A stretch of DNA of 64,000 nucleotides from an uncultured Paracoccaceae bacterium (GTDB lineage Bacteria > Pseudomonadota > Alphaproteobacteria > Rhodobacterales > Rhodobacteraceae). Below are positions 54,750 to 63,924 of this stretch, piece by piece. The translations under genes and the position numbers were made by a program. The stretch spans positions 144,881 to 208,880 of the forward strand of contig CANLND010000003.1 of NCBI GenBank assembly GCA_947492585.1, read 5' to 3'. The notes under the pieces are model-generated. The model saw only the letters and a program-made list of their open reading frames with translations. It ran no database searches and was not told the DNA's origin. Each line of letters begins with the position of its first letter. Within the stretch, counting starts at the first letter, position 1.

Positions 54750-55156
54750 GTCGGTTGTTAGACTACGCCTGAATGTGAAATCAACAGTTTATGCTGCTGC
54801 GCAGCAAGCTGAGCTATCTATGTTGCATTTGGGTGGGCCAGGAAAGGTCCAGTTGCGTAAAGCATGCACTCCAATTTGCACGTAAACCGGGGAGCTGGTT
54901 TGAAAAATGCGGCACTTATCAGCATTTATCGTCATTTTTGGGGTGGCCCTGCATTGGCGCCCCGGCAAGCGATGATCGGATATGCGCTGGCTGCATAGAT
55001 GGGGCCGTAAATCTTTGGGATTGTTATTCTATAGGTTGTTTCGCGCGTGGAGCGTTGGGCTTTGCCGTGCGAGCGGCCTGTGCAGTGATGGTGCACGATT
55101 CGGATGTGGGCTGGCACGATCTGTTCACAGCGAAATGCAATCACGCGGTCTGGGGA
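54750..55156. other. Gene-free stretch before the BMP transporter operon
   Basis: About 400 bases between the TauE/SafE start and the transporter terminator. The 146-codon plus-strand frame at 54791-55231 has no family features, runs into the terminator hairpin and is probably spurious. I see no known RNA, repeat or operator; the part next to 54750 should hold the TauE/SafE promoter. Confidence 0.5.
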
Positions 55157-55157
55157 A

Positions 55158-55189
55158 TAAAAAACACCCGGCCGTCAATGGCCGGGTGT
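55158..55189 (-). terminator. Terminator of the BMP transporter operon
   Basis: ACACCCGGCC (55164-55173) pairs with GGCCGGGTGT (55180-55189), with the T run on the minus strand (plus-strand A run at 55158-55164), 29 bases past the last permease stop. Confidence 0.9.
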
Positions 55190-55217
55190 GAGGCTGTAGA
55201 CTGTCTACGTGCACAGG

Positions 55218-56225
55218 TTAACGCTCTTTGACGTAAGGGGTGCCACCTGCTTTTGGGGGGACCGCTTTGCCGACAAACCCCGCGAGGATAACAACCGTCA
55301 GGATGTAGGGGAGGGCTTCCATCAACTGCACCGGAAGGGTGATGCCTCCGAGGTTGATGCTTTGGAAGCGCAGGGCCAGAGCTTGCAGCAAGCCAAACAA
55401 GAGAGTGGCGGACAATGCGTGCCACGGGCGCCATTTGGCAAAGATCAGCGCGGCCAGCGCGATAAAGCCACGCCCAGCGGTCATCTCTTTGACAAAACCT
55501 GCCTGCAAGGCGGTGGCAAGATAGGCGCCAGCAATGCCGCACAGGATGCCGCAGATGCCGACAGCCGCAAAGCGCAGGCCAACAACAGAGACGCCGGCGG
55601 TATCAACGGCCGCCGGGTTCTCTCCAACGGCGCGCAGGCGCAGGCCAAAGCGGGTGCCAAACAGGATCCAGGCGGTCAAAGGGACGGCCAGAAACGACAG
55701 GTAAACCAATACGGAATGCCCTGACAGAAGTTCGGAATAGATCTGTTGCAGTGGTCCTGCTTCGGCCAGAAGCTGCGACAACGGGCGTCCCGCGGCTTCG
55801 GCCTCTGTGGGGCCGATGGCAAAGGGCAGCTCTACCGAATTAAAGCGGCCAGCCCCAATCAGTGACGGGGTGCGTCCGCCTTGTTGGAACCAGTTTTGTG
55901 CGATGAGCACCGTCAGGCCCGAGGCGAGAAAGTTGATGGCCACGCCAGAAATCAGCTGGTTGCCCCGGAAGGTGATCGAGGCCAGACCATGCAGACCTGC
56001 GAGCGCCAGAGACGAGGCAACGCCCGCCAGAAGGCCCAACCAAACATTGCCTGTCACTGCAGCAACTGCGGCCGAAAAGAACGCGGCCATCAGCATCTTG
56101 CCCTCAAGGCCGATGTCAAAAATACCTGCGCGTTCAGAAAACAGGCCCGCCAAACAGGCCAAAAGCAAAGGCACAGCCAGACGGACGGTGCTGTCCAGCA
56201 CCTGAATCAGTGTTAGAAAATCCAT
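55218..56225 (-). CDS. Nucleoside ABC transporter permease (NupQ/YufQ-like)
   Basis: 335 residues, eight to ten transmembrane segments. LFSERAGIFDIGLEGKMLMAA and GENPAAVDTAGVSV match the BPD_transp_2 permeases of BMP-type purine-nucleoside importers. Its start overlaps the stop of the other permease by one base. Last gene of the bmpA-SnoaL-ATPase-permease-permease operon, and probably forms a heterodimer with it. Confidence 0.9.
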   Translation of the reverse strand: MDFLTLIQVLDSTVRLAVPLLLACLAGLFSERAGIFDIGLEGKMLMAAFFSAAVAAVTGNVWLGLLAGVASSLALAGLHGLASITFRGNQLISGVAINFLASGLTVLIAQNWFQQGGRTPSLIGAGRFNSVELPFAIGPTEAEAAGRPLSQLLAEAGPLQQIYSELLSGHSVLVYLSFLAVPLTAWILFGTRFGLRLRAVGENPAAVDTAGVSVVGLRFAAVGICGILCGIAGAYLATALQAGFVKEMTAGRGFIALAALIFAKWRPWHALSATLLFGLLQALALRFQSINLGGITLPVQLMEALPYILTVVILAGFVGKAVPPKAGGTPYVKER

Positions 56226-57319
56226 CAGGCTTTCTCCTTCCGGATCGCAACAAAGAGTTTTTCAAGCGGCATACGTACCATGTTGTCCAGCGCGCCGGTG
56301 AATAGGATCACCAAGGCTTGGATCACCACGATCAACTCGCGCGGGATATTGGCCCACAGCGCCAATTCTGCGCCGCCCTGATACAGGAAGCCAAACAGGA
56401 TCGCTGCCAGAAACACGCCAAAGGGATGGTTGCGCCCCATCAAGGCCACGGCGATGCCGATAAAGCCCGCGCCTTCGGTGGAGTTCAGCACCAGACGCTC
56501 GGCTTCGCCCATCACATTGTTGATGGCCATCATGCCGCACAGTGCGCCTGAGATCAGCATGGCGATCATGGTGATTTTTAGGGGCGACATGCCGGCATAG
56601 CGCGTGCCGGCTTCGGATTTTCCGAATGTTCGGATTTCATAGCCCAGTGGCGTGCGCCAGATCAACAGCCAGACGACCACACAGGCGGCAAGTGCCACCA
56701 GAAGCGTCACGTTGGCCGGGGCGCGTTCGTGAAAGCTGATGCCGATGGGGGCCAGAATGTCATGCAGGGAGGGCAGGTGGACGTTTTCGCCAAAGCGCGC
56801 GGTGGCTGGATCCATCGACCCTGCGGGCTTTAGCACATTCACCAGCATGTAGTTCATCACCGAAAAGGCGATAAAGTTGAACATGATGGTGGTGATCACC
56901 ACATGGCTGCCGCGTTTGGCCTGTAGATAGGCCGGGATCGCCGCCCAAGCCGCACCAAACAAACCCGCGGCGATTGCCGCGACCACCAATGCGATCGACC
57001 AATGGGGCCATGGGATGAACAGGCAGATGAGCGCAACACCCAAGCCGCCCAGCATCGCCTGACCTTCGCCACCGATGTTGAACAGACCCGCGTGATAGGC
57101 CACCGAAACCGCAAGGCCGGTGAACAGAAAATTGGTGGCATAATAAAGCGTATAGCCCCAGCCATAGGTTGACCCGAGCGCACCGGAAACCATCAGCTGG
57201 ACAGCTTCGACCGGGTCTTTACCAATACCAAGGATTACCAATGCAGACAAAGCTGCGGCCAAAAGCAGGCTGATCACAGGGATCAGCACCACGTCGGCCC
57301 ATTTGGGCATCTTATCCAT
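56225..57319 (-). CDS. Nucleoside ABC transporter permease (NupP/YufP-like)
   Basis: 364 residues, about ten transmembrane segments. YHAGLFNIGGEGQAMLGGLG and the EAGTRYAGMS coupling-helix pattern (FGKSEAGTRYAGMSP) are typical of the BMP-family permeases. Overlaps the next permease gene by one base; its start abuts the ATPase stop (57320). Partner subunits are adjacent, and the nucleoside substrate is inferred from the family. Confidence 0.9.
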   Translation of the reverse strand: MDKMPKWADVVLIPVISLLLAAALSALVILGIGKDPVEAVQLMVSGALGSTYGWGYTLYYATNFLFTGLAVSVAYHAGLFNIGGEGQAMLGGLGVALICLFIPWPHWSIALVVAAIAAGLFGAAWAAIPAYLQAKRGSHVVITTIMFNFIAFSVMNYMLVNVLKPAGSMDPATARFGENVHLPSLHDILAPIGISFHERAPANVTLLVALAACVVVWLLIWRTPLGYEIRTFGKSEAGTRYAGMSPLKITMIAMLISGALCGMMAINNVMGEAERLVLNSTEGAGFIGIAVALMGRNHPFGVFLAAILFGFLYQGGAELALWANIPRELIVVIQALVILFTGALDNMVRMPLEKLFVAIRKEKA

Positions 57320-58849
57320 TTACGCGGCCTCCCCCGCGACGCCGGCCATCATCAGGCCCAGCTCTTTTTCATCAGTCTGATCGGCGACGCGCTCGCCCAT
57401 GATTTTGCCGTCAAACATCACCGCAACCCGATCCGACAGGGACAGGATTTCTTCGAGTTCAACCGAGACCAGCAGGATGGCTTTGCCTTGGTCGCGCAAT
57501 TCGACAATTTGTTTGTGGATGAATTCAATCGCACCAATGTCAACGCCACGGGTGGGCTGACCAATCAACAACAGATCTGGATTGCGTTCGATTTCACGGG
57601 CCACGACGATCTTTTGCTGGTTGCCACCGGAAAAGTTCTTGGCAGCAAGCCAGGGATCTGGTGGGCGCACGTCAAACTTGGCCATCTTGGCTTCGGTATC
57701 TGCGCGCACGGCCGCATTGTTCATTAGCAGGCCTTTTTGGTATTCTGGCGCACGGTGATAGCCAAAGGCGACGTTTTCCCAGGCATGGAAATCCATGATC
57801 AGGCCTTCGCTTTGGCGGTCTTCGGGGACGTGGCCAATATGGGCATCGCGCCGGGAGCGACCGTCGGCCCCCAAACCGCTAAGCGGCAGGTGATTGCCGT
57901 GCAACCGCACGGACCCGGTGCCGGTGATCATGCCGCCCAGAACTTCCATCAGTTCGGACTGGCCGTTGCCCGCAACCCCTGCGATTCCAAGGATTTCACC
58001 CGCGCGCACGGTAAGATCGATGCCTTTGACACGTTCCACACCGGCATCATCGACGACCCGCAGGTTTTCGACTTCCAAAATGGGCGCGCCGGGTTTGGCA
58101 GGGACTTTGTCCACGCGCAACAGAACCTTGCGGCCGACCATCAGTTCAGCCAGCTCTTCGGGGCTGCTGTCTTTGGTTTTCACCGTGGCGGTCATCTGAC
58201 CACGCCGCATCACCGAAACGGTATCGGTGTATTCCATGATTTCACGCATTTTATGCGTGATCAGCAGGATGGTTTTGCCCTCGCTGCGCAGACGGTCCAG
58301 AATGCGGAACAGCTGGTCCGCTTCTGAGGGGGTCAGCACGCCGGTGGGTTCGTCCAAAATGAGGATATCGGCCTGGCGGTACAGCGCCTTGAGGATCTCA
58401 ACGCGCTGTTGCATGCCGACGCCAATTTCATCTATGCGCGCATCGGGATCAACGTTCAGCTCATACTCAGCCGCCAGCGCTTTTAGCGCTTTGCGGGCCT
58501 TGGCGAGCGAGGGGCGCAACAGGCCGCCGTCTTCCGCGCCAAGAATGACGTTCTCCAGAACGGTGAAGTTTTCCACCAGCTTGAAGTGCTGGAAAACCAT
58601 GCCGATGCCGGCAGCGATGGCCGCTTGGCTGTCGGGGATCTCGGTCTGTGTGCCGTTGATCCAGATCTCACCGCGGTCGGCTTTGTAAAAGCCGTATAGA
58701 ATGCTCATCAGCGTGGATTTCCCCGCGCCGTTTTCCCCAATGATCCCGTGGATCGTACCGGGCGCCACACGGATTGAGATGTCCTTGTTTGCCTGGACTG
58801 GGCCAAAGGCCTTTGAAATGCCTTTGAGTTCAATTGCTGGTGCCGTCAT
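57320..58849 (-). CDS. Nucleoside ABC transporter ATP-binding protein (NupO/YufO-like)
   Basis: 509 residues with two ABC domains. First Walker [10 protein letters not shown] (about 38-46) and Walker [14 protein letters not shown]; second Walker A-like GVAGNGQSE, signature SGGNQQK, and [14 protein letters not shown]. The second site diverges (NGQSE) as is usual for RbsA/YufO-type fused ATPases. ATG 58849 is chosen with GGGGAG upstream; the longer frame lies in the SnoaL-like gene, whose stop it overlaps by four bases. Confidence 0.93.
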   Translation of the reverse strand: MTAPAIELKGISKAFGPVQANKDISIRVAPGTIHGIIGENGAGKSTLMSILYGFYKADRGEIWINGTQTEIPDSQAAIAAGIGMVFQHFKLVENFTVLENVILGAEDGGLLRPSLAKARKALKALAAEYELNVDPDARIDEIGVGMQQRVEILKALYRQADILILDEPTGVLTPSEADQLFRILDRLRSEGKTILLITHKMREIMEYTDTVSVMRRGQMTATVKTKDSSPEELAELMVGRKVLLRVDKVPAKPGAPILEVENLRVVDDAGVERVKGIDLTVRAGEILGIAGVAGNGQSELMEVLGGMITGTGSVRLHGNHLPLSGLGADGRSRRDAHIGHVPEDRQSEGLIMDFHAWENVAFGYHRAPEYQKGLLMNNAAVRADTEAKMAKFDVRPPDPWLAAKNFSGGNQQKIVVAREIERNPDLLLIGQPTRGVDIGAIEFIHKQIVELRDQGKAILLVSVELEEILSLSDRVAVMFDGKIMGERVADQTDEKELGLMMAGVAGEAA

Positions 58850-59202
58850 GTGGGCTCCCCTAGCCCTATAAAACCGATCATCCGGGTGATTTTTCCTGCG
58901 GCGTTGAGATCCGCGAAATACTGGCCACGCATCATGCGCGTATCGCCGGACAAGAAATCCACAGTCGCACGCACGCAATGCGCGGTCTGCGATTGGTCGA
59001 CGACACGGGCAGAGCCACCGGGCATTTGCGACGCAAACTGCGCCAGATACTCCAGATAGGCGTCACGCCCGACTATCACATCAGGAGTGTTGGGATCGGC
59101 ATAGGTAAATTGGGGCCCAAGGGCCGTGTCCGTTTTCTGGGCACGGCTCTCGGGCGATTGGTCACCCCAAGCCGAAAAGAATGCAGTGAGACTGTCAGTC
59201 AT
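58846..59202 (-). CDS. SnoaL-like (NTF2-fold) small protein in the transporter operon
   Basis: 118 residues with the NTF2-like pattern: TDSLTAFFSAWGDQSPE, FTYADPNTPDVIVGRDAYLEYLA region, and GQYFADLNAAGKITRMIGF. Such proteins are isomerases, hydrolases or binding proteins; the role here is unknown. It starts 21 bases after bmpA and its stop overlaps the ATPase start (ATGA), so it is an integral operon member. A nucleoside-processing or ligand-handling task is speculative. Confidence 0.75.
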   Translation of the reverse strand: MTDSLTAFFSAWGDQSPESRAQKTDTALGPQFTYADPNTPDVIVGRDAYLEYLAQFASQMPGGSARVVDQSQTAHCVRATVDFLSGDTRMMRGQYFADLNAAGKITRMIGFIGLGEPT

Positions 59203-59223
59203 AGCTTGGGGCCTTTCTGGTGA

Positions 59224-60219
59224 TTAGAACGACAGCGCTGGGCAGCTTTCGTCTGACGTGTAATCGTGCACGGTGATGTCACCGGTTGCGATTTGTGCGG
59301 CAGCAGCGTCAACCGACATTTGCATGTCCTTGGAGACCAGGCTGGCGTTGTGCTCGTCCATGGAATACCCGACGCCGCCATTGGCCAGACCCATGACGGA
59401 GAAACCGGTCTGCATGTCGACGCCGTCTTCAAACGCCGAGAATACCGCATTGTCGACGCGTTTCATCATCGAGGTCAGGATTTTGCCCGAGTGCAGGTGA
59501 TTCTGGTTGCTGTCCACGCCGATCGACAGAATGCCTTCGTCGGCTGCGGTTTGCAGAATGCCAACGCCGGTGCCGCCTGCCGCTGCATAGACAACATCTG
59601 CGCCTTGGCTGATTTGCGCTTTGGTCAGCTCAGAGCCTTTTACCGGGTCGTTCCAAGCCGCCGGAGTTGTGCCGGTCATGTTCGAAATCACGGTTGCATC
59701 TGCGTTCACAGCTTTGACACCTTGGGCATACCCACAGGCAAATTTGCGGATCAGCGGGATGTCCATGCCGCCGATGAAACCAACGGTGCCGGACTTGGAC
59801 GCCTGTGCGGCCATCATGCCAACCAGATACGATCCTTCGTGTTCGTTAAAGACAACCGAGCGCACGTTGGGGGCATCAACAACCATATCGATGATCACGA
59901 ATTTGGTGTCGGGGTAGTCGTTTGCAACCTGTCCCAGCGCGTCACCAAAGGCAAAGCCGGCCATGACGATAGGGTTGGAGCCAGCTTCAGCAAAACGACG
60001 CAGCGCCTGTTCACGCTGAGCTTCGGACTGAAGCTCAATTTCGCGGAACGTGCCGCCAGTCTCTTTGGACCAACGCTGCGCGCCGTTAAAGGCGGCTTCG
60101 TTGAAGGATTTGTCGAACTTGCCACCCAGATCAAAGATCAGGGCTGGATCTGCCAGTGCGCTACCAGCGGTGACAGCCATTGCGGCTGCCGCACCCATAA
60201 GGGTTTTCATCAGGCTCAT
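59224..60219 (-). CDS. BMP-family periplasmic nucleoside-binding protein
   Basis: 331 residues. Signal peptide at 1-23 (AAAAMAVTAGSALADP) without a lipobox, so soluble in the periplasm. FDLGGKFDKSFNEAAFNGAQRW, GFAFGDALGQVA, FNEHEGSYLVGMMAA and GGMDIPLIRKFACGYAQG are PnrA/Med-family hallmarks; several aromatic and acidic residues usual for nucleoside binding are kept. First gene of the operon, followed by the SnoaL-like protein, ATPase and two permeases. deoD, a purine nucleoside phosphorylase, is elsewhere in the window. Confidence 0.92.
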   Translation of the reverse strand: MSLMKTLMGAAAAMAVTAGSALADPALIFDLGGKFDKSFNEAAFNGAQRWSKETGGTFREIELQSEAQREQALRRFAEAGSNPIVMAGFAFGDALGQVANDYPDTKFVIIDMVVDAPNVRSVVFNEHEGSYLVGMMAAQASKSGTVGFIGGMDIPLIRKFACGYAQGVKAVNADATVISNMTGTTPAAWNDPVKGSELTKAQISQGADVVYAAAGGTGVGILQTAADEGILSIGVDSNQNHLHSGKILTSMMKRVDNAVFSAFEDGVDMQTGFSVMGLANGGVGYSMDEHNASLVSKDMQMSVDAAAAQIATGDITVHDYTSDESCPALSF

Positions 60220-60299
60220 GAGAGTACTCCCGGTTTGTAGTTGTCGTCAGCGGTCCGTTTGGATCCGTCTGATTAATTGTAAGGCTCTAAAGGTCTGCC

Positions 60300-60330
60300 A
60301 ATTTAGTCTGTTGTCCCAAGGGGGGGTCAA
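60300..60330 (-). promoter_or_regulatory. Possible promoter of the BMP operon
   Basis: On the minus strand TTGACC (60330-60325), then 17 bases, then ACTAAA as a weak -10, about 85 bases before bmpA. Plausible sigma-70 spacing but poor -10 match. Confidence 0.3.
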
Positions 60331-60356
60331 CCGCTTTTTGATCATTTGGTAAGGTT

Positions 60357-60794
60357 TTACTCTGTCAAAGCAGAGAAAGTCCGTCGCATCATCACTGCAT
60401 CAACCGCGTTGGCACCCTTTCGGGCATAATAACTTTTGCGAATCCCACATGTGGCGAATCCATTGGACTGGTATAACGTCAGCGCGGGGGCGTTGTCAGC
60501 GGCCACTTCCAGAAAGGCTTCGGTCGCGCCACGTTTCTGGGCCGTGGCCTGCCAATCCTGCATGACCCGTTGCGCGTGGCCCTGACGTTGATGATTCGGG
60601 TGGGTGGCCAATGTGAGCAATTCGGCCTCATCCGCCACCAACCGCACGAGTGCAAAGCTCTTAGCGGTGCCTGAGACAAACACCAATGGGCTGTCCAGTA
60701 ACTGCGCAATTTCGTCAGCGCTCCAGCCTCGCGACAGCGCAAAGGCTGCGCTGTGCGTGGCGGCCAATTCTACCGGCGTACAGGTTTCAAGCAT
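60357..60794 (-). CDS. rimI: Ribosomal-protein-alanine N-acetyltransferase RimI-like
   Basis: 145 residues, GNAT fold: RVVADEAELLTLATHPNHQRQGHAQ acetyl-CoA site region (Q/R-x-x-G-x-A), LEVAADNAPALTLYQSNGF and a tail with Arg and Tyr (RKSYYARKGA), all RimI-like. In E. coli RimI acetylates S18; alphaproteobacterial tsaB-rimI pairs are very common. The start overlaps the tsaB stop by eight bases, so both are in one operon. Confidence 0.83.
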   Translation of the reverse strand: MLETCTPVELAATHSAAFALSRGWSADEIAQLLDSPLVFVSGTAKSFALVRLVADEAELLTLATHPNHQRQGHAQRVMQDWQATAQKRGATEAFLEVAADNAPALTLYQSNGFATCGIRKSYYARKGANAVDAVMMRRTFSALTE

Positions 60795-61383
60795 CGATCA
60801 GGGCTGGTGGTGTATCTCGGCCCGGTGCCGCATCTGCGGCACGCAGGTACAGAGGGGCCGGGGCGTCAGTTGAGGTTGTATACCGCTCAGCCGTCAGCTG
60901 GGCTATGCGTGCCGCAAGCTGGGGGGGGCTGGCCACGGGCGCATAGGTCAGCCCGGCACCGCGTGCCAATTCGGCGGCCTCTGAGGCTGCCATCAGACGC
61001 GGTGCCTGATCAGCGGGTGCGGCGTAAACCTGATCTCGCGGTGCCGGGATCACGGCCAGTTCACCGTCGAATTGGCGCGCTTCAAAGCCGTTGATGCCGA
61101 CGGCTGGAATTTCCAGCCCCAACGCCAATCCCCGTGCGGCGGACACGGCGATGCGAATGCCGGTGAAATTTCCGGGCCCCACGCCAACCCCAATGGCCGA
61201 GAGATCGCTCCAGGTCACATTGGCACTCTCCAGCATCTCTTCCAGCAGCGGCATCAGCCGTTCCGCTTGCCCGCGTGACATCTCTTCCAGCCGTTCAATC
61301 AATATTTTATCGCCGCACAGCAAAGCGGCCGCGCAATGCGCGGCCGATGTGTCAAACGCCAGAATGAGCGGATCAGACGGCAA
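60787..61383 (-). CDS. tsaB: tRNA threonylcarbamoyladenosine protein TsaB
   Basis: 198 residues. ILAFDTSAAHCAAAL start, GVGVGPGNFTGIRIAVSAARGLAL and an ASKH-fold core identify TsaB/YeaZ, the partner of TsaD in making the universal t6A37 modification. No ATG fits: I chose TTG 61383 (LPSDPLILAFDTS), which overlaps the Nfu stop by 11 bases; the frame is open back to ATG 61434, but that start would overlap by about 60 bases. Operon nfu-tsaB-rimI. Confidence 0.88.
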   Translation of the reverse strand: MPSDPLILAFDTSAAHCAAALLCGDKILIERLEEMSRGQAERLMPLLEEMLESANVTWSDLSAIGVGVGPGNFTGIRIAVSAARGLALGLEIPAVGINGFEARQFDGELAVIPAPRDQVYAAPADQAPRLMAASEAAELARGAGLTYAPVASPPQLAARIAQLTAERYTTSTDAPAPLYLRAADAAPGRDTPPALIDA

Positions 61384-61936
61384 CGGGGCGCACCTCAACC
61401 ACTTCGGGGATGTAGTGGCGCAGCAGGTTTTCAATGCCCATTTTCAACGTCAAAGTCGAAGACGGGCAGCCCGCGCAGGCACCTTGCATATGCAGATATA
61501 CGATGCCGCGGTCAAAGCCGTGAAAGGTGATGTCGCCGCCATCTTGGGCGACTGCTGGACGCACGCGGCTGTCGAGCAGTTCTTTGATCTGGTCAACAAT
61601 CTCGGAGTCTTCGCCGCTGTGTTCGGCATGGCCGGACGCTTGGGTTTGGCCTTCGCCCATAACCGGTTGACCGGATTGGAAATGCTCCATCACGGCGCCC
61701 AGAATTGCGGGTTTGATGTGATCCCATTCTACATCGTCGGTTTTGGTCACGGTGACAAAATCATTGCCAAAGAACACGCCAGCCACCCCTGAAACCGCAA
61801 AAATGCGCGTTGCCAATGGCGACCCTGCGGCGGCTTCGACTGTTGGGAAATCTGCGGTGCCCACGTCCAGAACGGACTGACCCGGCAGGAATTTCAGCGT
61901 CGCCGGGTTGGGCGTGGATTCGGTCTGAATAAACAT
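61373..61936 (-). CDS. Nfu-type iron-sulfur scaffold protein
   Basis: 187 residues. N-terminal Nfu domain (MFIQTESTPNPATLKFLPG, about 1-90) and C-terminal NifU-like domain with CAGCPSS (CxxC at about 153-156) binding a transferable 4Fe-4S cluster. The domain order is that of alphaproteobacterial NfuA/Nfu1. It may deliver clusters to lipoyl synthase, SdhB and other clients encoded in the neighbourhood (inference). GGAGG lies before ATG 61936. Confidence 0.92.
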   Translation of the reverse strand: MFIQTESTPNPATLKFLPGQSVLDVGTADFPTVEAAAGSPLATRIFAVSGVAGVFFGNDFVTVTKTDDVEWDHIKPAILGAVMEHFQSGQPVMGEGQTQASGHAEHSGEDSEIVDQIKELLDSRVRPAVAQDGGDITFHGFDRGIVYLHMQGACAGCPSSTLTLKMGIENLLRHYIPEVVEVRPVAV

Positions 61937-62044
61937 GCAAAGCCTCCGTGCATCTCTTTTCGGATATGCGTGTCGCAGTCCGAAAAGTCAAGAATTGGAA
62001 TGGTTCTAAGTATGGCGCAGTGATCGCAGGGAGCGCAAGCCCCA

Positions 62045-62074
62045 GTGACGCAGTGTGTCTGCGTCACGTTGGGC
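62045..62074 (+). repeat. Possible half-element of the double-hairpin repeat
   Basis: GTGACGCAG (62045-62053) pairs with CTGCGTCAC (62059-62067), followed at once by GTTGGGC (62068-62074), the box of the repeat family. The flanking CTCCCGCCCG box is not clear, so this could be a degenerate copy. Confidence 0.35.
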
Positions 62075-62104
62075 TGGGGTCGCGCGCCGTTTTTTGCGAT
62101 CTAT

Positions 62105-62560
62105 TTAGGTGATCGCTTCCAGCCGTTCTTTGGAAATATCGCCGGGTACGATGGTCACCGGGATCGGCAGGCTGCCCGCCGAGCGGGACAATTGGCTGAC
62201 CAAGGGACCGGGGCCTTTACGGTCGGTGCCAGCGCCAAGCACGAGAACGCCAATTTCAGGATCGTCTTCGATCTGTGACATGATTTCGGGCAGTGCGTCG
62301 CCTTCCCGGATCACCAATTCTGGTGAAACATTTTGGCGGTCCCGCATCCATTTGGCGAAGACCTCATAGTGGACTTGGATGCGTTCACGCGCCTCTTCGC
62401 GCATCATTTCACCGACGCCGATCCAGTGATTGAACTCATCTGGTGGGATAACGGAGAGGATGGTGACGCCCCCCCCTGTATGTGCCGCCCGCATTGCGGC
62501 AAACCGCATTGCATTCAAACATTCGCGACTATCATCTAATACGACAAGAAATTTGCGCAT
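62105..62560 (-). CDS. Universal stress protein (UspA family)
   Basis: 151 residues. MRKFLVVLDDSRECLNAMRFA start and the ATP-type G-x2-G-x9-G-S loop near the end (LGAGTDRKGPGPLVSQ then SAGSLPIPVTIVPG). Cytosolic, stress-linked; the exact role is unknown. ATG 62560 with GAGGCGG upstream is used; the frame open to 62605 adds a poor N-terminus. Single gene. Confidence 0.87.
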   Translation of the reverse strand: MRKFLVVLDDSRECLNAMRFAAMRAAHTGGGVTILSVIPPDEFNHWIGVGEMMREEARERIQVHYEVFAKWMRDRQNVSPELVIREGDALPEIMSQIEDDPEIGVLVLGAGTDRKGPGPLVSQLSRSAGSLPIPVTIVPGDISKERLEAIT

Positions 62561-62822
62561 ACCGCCTCTCAGATCAATTGCTGTCAGATCATGACCTAAG
62601 CCCACCCATCAGGCAATAGGAGGATGCATTCAATCGCCATTTCAAGCTGGGATCAGGATCCAGAGACACTGGATGACGGTTACGATGTATCCGGCGCCGT
62701 TTGTGAACCTGTTGTGAGGTTTTTGTAAACTTGTCGCGCAGGTTTTCTAAAACGCACCCTGTCCAGAAAGCCAGACAGGCGCTATAGGGGGCGCAGAGCT
62801 CTCTTTCGACAGGAACTGACCC

Positions 62823-63512
62823 ATGTCCTTTGACCGCAAGATCAAAATAGCCCCGTCCATTCTTTCGGCGGATTTCGCCAATTTTGGCCAGGAAATTCAG
62901 GCCATCGAAGCCCAGGGTGCCGATTGGGTGCATGTGGATGTAATGGATGGCCATTTCGTCCCAAACCTGACCTTTGGCCCCCAGGCGGTGAAATCTTTTC
63001 GCCCGCATGTAAAAACCGTGATGGACGTGCACCTGATGATCGCGCCTGTGGACCCTTATATCGACGCTTATGCGGATGCGGGGGCAGACATTCTGACGGC
63101 TCACATAGAAGCCGGGCCGCATATTCATCGCACGCTTCAAGCCATTCGCGGCGCGGGTATGAAGGCGGGGGTGGCGCTGAACCCGGGCACTTCAGCTGAG
63201 GCAATTGAACACCTGCTGGACCTGACCGATTTGGTCTGCGTCATGACAGTGAACCCTGGGTTTGGGGGGCAGAAGTTCATCGATATGACGGCCAAGGTAC
63301 GCCATTTGCGCAGCATGATCGGAGATCGTCCGATTCACATCGAAATTGATGGGGGAATGGACCCAAAGACCGCGCCATTGATGGCAGAGGCTGGGGCAGA
63401 TGTGCTGGTGGCCGGATCTGCGGTGTTCCGCGGTGGTTCTGTGGATACACCAGAGGTGTACGGCGAGAATATCAAGAACATCCGCGCTGCCGCTGAGGGT
63501 AGCTGGACCTAA
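62823..63512 (+). CDS. rpe: Ribulose-phosphate 3-epimerase
   Basis: 229 residues, TIM barrel. KIAPSILSADFANFG start, HVDVMDGHFVPNLTFGP (metal His and Asp), DVHLMIAPVDPYI, MTVNPGFGGQKF and IEIDGGMDPKTAPL (phosphate and metal sites) are complete. Interconverts ribulose-5-phosphate and xylulose-5-phosphate in the pentose phosphate pathway. ATG 62823; a GACAGGAACTGA leader precedes it. Followed by a converging pair of double-hairpin repeats. Confidence 0.96.
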   Translation: MSFDRKIKIAPSILSADFANFGQEIQAIEAQGADWVHVDVMDGHFVPNLTFGPQAVKSFRPHVKTVMDVHLMIAPVDPYIDAYADAGADILTAHIEAGPHIHRTLQAIRGAGMKAGVALNPGTSAEAIEHLLDLTDLVCVMTVNPGFGGQKFIDMTAKVRHLRSMIGDRPIHIEIDGGMDPKTAPLMAEAGADVLVAGSAVFRGGSVDTPEVYGENIKNIRAAAEGSWT

Positions 63513-63520
63513 AAAACCAG

Positions 63521-63603
63521 CGCTCCCGTCAATCGCAGGTGCATCTGTGATGCACCACTCTTGTTGGGCCATGCGCCGCGCGAAACGCGCGGCGCATGTT
63601 GCG
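63521..63603 (+). repeat. Double-hairpin intergenic repeat, copy E
   Basis: CGCTCCCGTC box (63521-63530), hairpin 1 (GGTGCAT/ATGCACC, 63539-63556), TTGTTGGGC (63561-63569), hairpin 2 (ATGCGCCGCGCG with CGCGCGGCGCAT, 63571-63597) and GTTGCG. Faces copy F, as copy B faces C. Confidence 0.75.
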
Positions 63604-63675
63604 TTTGTGGCAACCGAGCATGTGCCGCATACGAGTGTTTTTCGAAATTTGAAATTATCAGAGAGCAGTTTTACG

Positions 63676-63755
63676 CCAACGGCGCCCAGCGAAAGCTGGG
63701 TGCTTGGCCCAACGGCTGTAGGTCAGTCTGTGACTGACCAGCGGCGGGCGGGAGA
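63676..63755 (-). repeat. Double-hairpin intergenic repeat, copy F (inverted)
   Basis: Read on the minus strand: TCTCCCGCCCG (63755-63745), hairpin 1 (GGTCAGTC/GACTGACC), CGTTGGGCC (63714-63706), hairpin 2 (ACCCAGC/GCTGGGC) and GTTGGCG. Together with copy E it fills most of the gene-free 488 bases after rpe; the remainder holds a parS-like sequence (63791-63806) and a probable IS end. Confidence 0.7.
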
Positions 63756-63790
63756 TCTTCGAATAGCTCAGTTTCGCCGGTCTTGTGGAT

Positions 63791-63806
63791 GGTTTCACGT
63801 GGAATA
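63791..63806. other. parS-like palindromic sequence
   Basis: GGTTTCACGTGGAATA matches the parS form TGTTTCACGTGGAACA at 14 of 16 positions and keeps the central TTTCACGTGGAA. ParB binding is possible but unproven; no parA/parB gene is in the window. Confidence 0.3.
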
Positions 63807-63924
63807 CTGCATCTGCGTCTGAGTCAGCTCGTTGGCCTGTGGTGCGGGCAATCCCGTTGGGGCAGGGGCCGGGAATTAACACATAAGTACACCAAAATCG
63901 CTGACATCTATGGTGGCGAAAATC

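Noticed and set aside
54791..55231. 146-codon open frame on the plus strand
   Set aside because: It runs through the operon terminator hairpin, has no domain or signal features and an unlikely amino-acid mix (many Cys and Trp).
62624..62728. 34-codon frame with AGGAGG directly before its ATG
   Set aside because: There is no space between the Shine-Dalgarno sequence and the ATG, the frame has no recognisable features, and it lies in the leader region of rpe.
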